Positions 61,284 to 64,000 of a stretch of 64,000 nucleotides of DNA are shown here, one piece after another. A program made the translations under genes and the position numbers. The DNA comes from JACCVG01 sp963790245 (GTDB taxonomy: Bacteria; Actinomycetota; Thermoleophilia; Solirubrobacterales; Thermoleophilaceae). A model generated the notes under the pieces. The model saw only the letters and a list, made by a program, of their open reading frames with translations, searched no databases and had not been told where the DNA came from. The DNA lies in contig CAWBNP010000002.1 in the NCBI GenBank assembly GCA_963790245.1, positions 2,301,720 through 2,365,719 on the forward strand, written 5' to 3'. How positions within the stretch are numbered: position 1 is the first letter of the stretch; each line of letters opens with the position of its first letter.

Positions 61284-61947
61284 ATGGAAGCCGATTCAGC
61301 GACCACGGCCGGATCGGCCCCCGCCTCATCGCCGGCCGGGCAGTTCCGGATGATCACCCGCTCCCGTCGTCGGGCCTATGAGGTCCTGCTCGTCTATGAC
61401 ATTCGCTGCGGGGGGCTCAAGGCGCTGATCGAGGAGCGCTCTAGCGGCCTCCTGGCCCCGTGTGCGGGGGGAGATGAGGCCGTGGCCGTCCTGATGCACC
61501 CGACGCGCTCGCGCGGGTGGGTTTGCTCGGTCGATCAGTTGAGGAGTTTGCCTCGGTCCCGTGTCTGCTCGAGGCGAGCCTGCGCGCGCACAAGGCCCTG
61601 CGGGTCGCTCCAAAAACCCTGACTTCGCTGGAGGCGAGATGCGTGGCGCAGTGGAGGGCCCTGCTTGCGGACGCGGTTGATCGGCTCGCCCACCGGCTTG
61701 AGCGCGACCTCGGGCCGCCCCGCCGTGGCCTGAGCCCTGTCGCGGCGCTCGAGAGAGGGCCCTACGGCCTGCTTGCCGGAGCCACCGAGGCTACGGCGCC
61801 AGGCGCGGATTACACGATTGCGAGTGGAGCGCTGAGTGCGAGCGTTGCGGCGAGCGCTTTGACGCGCGCGGGCCAGCGCGGCGCTCGGTTCGCTACGTGA
61901 TTGGCGGCGTTCAGTTCCAGATTGCATTGTGTGAGCGCTGCGCCTGA
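61284..61947 (+). CDS. Zinc-ribbon-ended hypothetical protein, two frameshifts
   Basis: Assembled from three frames: FRMITRSRRRAYEVLLVYDI; VGLLGRSVEEFASVPCLLEA with LAHRLERDLGPPRRGL; and, in the last 120 bases, ECERCGERFDARGPARRSVR ending in CERCA. The two CxRC pairs make a zinc ribbon at the C-terminus. Shifts near 61530 and 61830 are required. About 220 residues in total; family unknown. Without the shifts neither part would be recognised as coding. Confidence 0.55.
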
Positions 61948-62048
61948 GGGCTGTCAGCACGCAGACGTTTTGAGTGTCGGCGCGATGCAGTGGGATCGGC
62001 CGGGGCAGGCCAGCATCGGACTCATTGCAAATCAACCAGGAGGACCTG

Positions 62049-62765
62049 ATGTCGACCTAGTCGAATGCTCGCCTGGCGGTCGGTCTAGGTGCCGCCGCGT
62101 TCTGTGCCCTACCGGCCGCCGCCTCGGCGGCCGGCCTTGTCTCCGTATCTTCGTTGAGCCCGCGCAGTGATCAGAACTACGCGTTCAGCGTCTCGGGCGA
62201 TACCGAGCAGAAGGCGTCTGTGACGGTCTATGAGGACTCCGATACCTCGCGTCCGTGTGCAGCGACGCCGCTTGATGAGGATGATCGCTCAAGCGCCCGA
62301 CGTCTTCTTCCAGGAGGCACGCGCGGGGAGCTTTACCTACACGCGTGTATCCGTCCCGGGGCTTCGTCATCGAGGTCGAGGACAACGAGTTCTACGACGA
62401 GTACGTCTATCCCCGCAATCCGGCGAGTGGCCCGTACAGGCTCTGTGGCTACCTCGTCTACACCGTTGGCAACCCGCGCGCCGAACGCCGCGACTCGCTC
62501 GATATGCGTTTTGTGAGCGGCAAGCCGGAGCTACGCGCGCTCCGAAGACAAAGACCAAGGCGACCGTCGCTCGCTTTGCTTTTGAGGCGCCCAATCCGAA
62601 CGAGCGGTTTGAGTGCGCCTTGACTCGAGGTCCTTTGATGACTGCGGCCCGGCGATCACCTACCGCAACCTGAAGGCGCGCAGCCACACCTTCCGCGTGC
62701 GGAGCATCGCAAGCGATGGAGCGGTCAGCGCCAACACGGTTCACCGCTGGCGGGTCGTCAAGTAG
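62049..62765 (+). pseudogene. Secreted Ig-like/fibronectin-like protein, frameshifted with an early stop
   Basis: Begins with AGGAGGACCTG then ATG (62049), but the fourth codon is TAG (62058). In the same frame a signal peptide follows (LAVGLGAAAFCALPAAASAA), then SLSPRSDQNYAFSVSGDTEQ and VTVYEDSD. Later segments need at least four more shifts: FQEARAGSFTYTRVSVPG, VEDNEFYDEYVYPRNP, TKATVARFAFEAPNPNERFE and AITYRNLKARSHTFRVRSIA ending in WRVVK. The end is typical of a small beta-sandwich domain in Solirubrobacter-type exported proteins. Either a true pseudogene or poor sequence; surrounding errors favour the latter. Confidence 0.5.
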
Positions 62766-62800
62766 GACCGGGGGCCGAGCTGGCCCGAGGATTAGGCGGT

Positions 62801-62830
62801 CGAAGCGGCCCGGGCGACCGGGCCGCTTCG
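62801..62830 (+). terminator. Perfect 13-bp hairpin after the secreted-protein gene
   Basis: CGAAGCGGCCCGG and CCGGGCCGCTTCG pair perfectly around the tetraloop GCGA (a GNRA loop), 35 bases past the stop. It is a strong intrinsic-terminator-like structure lacking a T run. Confidence 0.7.
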
Positions 62831-63353
62831 GCTGTCGCGCCGGGTCGATGCGCGTCCTGGGCGCGACAGACCGCCGAACGCGGGAGCGCCAGGGTTGGCG
62901 GTGGGAGTCGCACGGACCAGCGAGAGGGCCGTGTGTCGGGGCCAGGTGCCTCGGCGTGCTTGCGGTCCCTTCGCTGCGGCTCAATCAGGAAATTTTCCGT
63001 TGGACGAGTTGTCAGCAGGAAGACGTTCAGAGAATCATGTTGATAACGCCGTCTCGGCTCGTCGGGCAGGAGGACTGACATGCTTCGACCCAGTCCGAAT
63101 AATTGAACTCGATACGCCGCGTCCTCAATCGTCGGCGATGCCCATTGTGGGTGCGGCTGGCGGCGTGGGTCAGTCGGCGAGCCGCGGACTTTCGCGCGCG
63201 AGGATGCCGGTCGCCCGGAGAGGGTCGATGGCGCAAGAAGGCGCCGCCTGCGCCGGGCTACCGGGTTGTCGTGAACGCGGGGCTGCTGTCACCGGGGCGA
63301 GCCGGTAGGGACGCGAGCGCCGCCTAGCTTTCGGCGATCGCTTCGCATCTCGG
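62831..63353. other. Intergenic region with the YfcE relic
   Basis: About 520 bases without an intact gene. Apart from the YfcE-like fragment on the minus strand at 63088-63183 I see no coding signal, and the fragment's upstream part is not recognisable. Confidence 0.5.
63088..63183 (-). pseudogene. Relic of a second YfcE-type phosphodiesterase (C-terminal part)
   Basis: Reading the minus strand gives GSPTDPRRQPHPQWASPTIE followed by DAAYRVQLFGLG, which aligns with the end of the 516-1004 protein (GSPTDPRRQPHPTMGLATIE and DGTVRFELI). Nucleotides at 63121-63183 and about 555-617 also match in long blocks. The catalytic N-terminal part is absent, so it cannot be active. Confidence 0.55.
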
Positions 63354-64000
63354 ATGGCTACGGGTGCTGGCCGCGCCGCTCGTTCAACGCCCACGGCACC
63401 TGATGGTCGGCGCGATCGGGTTGGGCTGGCGCTAACGGATGCATCCGTCGGGTGGGCGATCGGTGGAGCGCTGCTCGCGCTGGGCTCAGGTATCGCGGTG
63501 GGCCTGCCCCGGCGGGCCACGGTTCTGCTCGCGGTCATCCTGCTCGCCGCTGTCGCCGCCGGCGAGCTGAGGCTAGCGGCGCTGCTACCGGGCTTTCCGC
63601 CTTCAGGGTCCGGTCCAGGCGCGGGCTGTCCTGCTCGAGCCGCCGCGCTCGTCCGAGTTCGGCGCTTGGGCGCGGATCAGCTGATCGATGGGCATCCGGC
63701 TGATGGCCAGAACCCGCGAACGAGAGCAGTCTCCAACCGCCATCGAGCCCGGATCGATCCTCCGGGTGAGCGGCTACGCCCGTGCCGCGCGTCGCTCCGA
63801 GGGCTCGGAGTTCGACTACCCGGCGTATCTGCGGCGCGGGGATAGCGGCTGAGCTTGAGGCTCGCCGAGGTGAGCGCGACCGGCGAGCGCCGTGGCGGGA
63901 TCGAGGGCCTCATCGACGCAGCCCGAGCGCGGGCCGGCGCTGCGATCGGCACGGGACTATTCATCCTCCAACGCCGCCCTGCTCCGCGGCATGGTGCTCG
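63354..64000 (+). CDS. comEC: ComEC/Rec2 DNA-uptake channel, N-terminal part, frameshifted and cut by the edge
   Basis: The N-terminus has a basic cluster and two transmembrane helices (GWAIGGALLALGSGIAVGLP and AVILLAAVAAGELRLAALLP). After a shift near 63660 the DUF4131 region follows: GSILRVSGYARAARRSEGSE, then FDYPAYLRR. After further slips near 63840-63860 GERRGGIEGLIDAARARAGA and NAALLRGMVL resemble the conserved start of the ComEC core. ComEC forms the membrane channel for incoming single-stranded DNA. The rest is outside the window. Confidence 0.7.

Overview
The window is GC-rich chromosomal DNA from an actinobacterium. The best guess is class Thermoleophilia (Solirubrobacterales-like). 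This rests on the gene order valS-folC-ndk-maf-mreBCD-mrdA-rodA-rng-rplU-rpmA-obgE-proB-proA-nadD-rsfS, two F420-type enzymes (an LLM oxidoreductase and a deazaflavin nitroreductase), a SigB/SigF-type sigma factor and a DUF2277 protein. The placement is inference from reading, not from a search.

Layout. 0-2.6 kb: a cyclic-nucleotide-binding regulator cut by the edge, tRNA-Arg(TCT), a YfcE-type phosphodiesterase, a UDP-xylose-synthase-like dehydratase and tRNA-His(GTG). 2.5-5.07 kb: a segment bounded by a perfect 47-bp repeat of the tRNA-His 3' half. It carries one large secreted beta-helix/thrombospondin-3/RTX protein and looks like an integrated cassette without an integrase. 5.1-9.1 kb: a small membrane protein, a 53-aa protein, then tig-clpP-clpX. 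9.1-12.5 kb: GST, metallo-hydrolase, an unassigned helical protein and a DMT transporter. 12.5-18.3 kb: valS, folC, ndk, maf. 18.4-26.2 kb: the rod-shape operon mreB-mreC-mreD-mrdA-rodA followed by RNase G/E. 26.2-33.5 kb: rplU-rpmA, obgE, proB, proA, nadD, rsfS. 33.5-38.9 kb: methyltransferase, STAS protein, Hsp20, tRNA-Ala(GGC), F420 oxidoreductase, GST and a CsbD/coiled-coil stress pair. 39-48.4 kb: leuS, comEA, greA, small membrane proteins, an AI-2E family exporter, a ceramidase-like secreted hydrolase and others. 48.6-53.7 kb: a tightly coupled five-gene operon (two glycosyltransferases, a NodB deacetylase, an acyl-CoA-dehydrogenase::methyltransferase fusion and an FAD reductase) that I regard as the best candidate for an undescribed pathway. 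53.8-61.9 kb: sigma factor, DUF2294 and DUF4126 proteins, a FG-GAP/FecR secreted protein, a CHASE2 adenylate cyclase and two Crp-type regulators, forming a probable cAMP signalling module. 61.3-64 kb: frameshifted zinc-ribbon and secreted genes, a relic of a second YfcE gene, and the start of comEC.

Two general points matter to a reader. First, single-base frameshifts cluster in parts of the window (5.7-7.9, 15.6, 19.9-26 and 61-64 kb) and break genes that are normally essential, while 26.3-61 kb is clean. This looks like uneven sequence accuracy rather than biology, so I annotate the broken genes as whole genes with stated shifts. Second, many genes have a TANNNT -10 box only 6-7 bases before the start codon and no ribosome binding site (leaderless mRNAs), while operon-internal genes start inside the preceding stop codon (ATGA, GTGA, TTGA and even CTGA).
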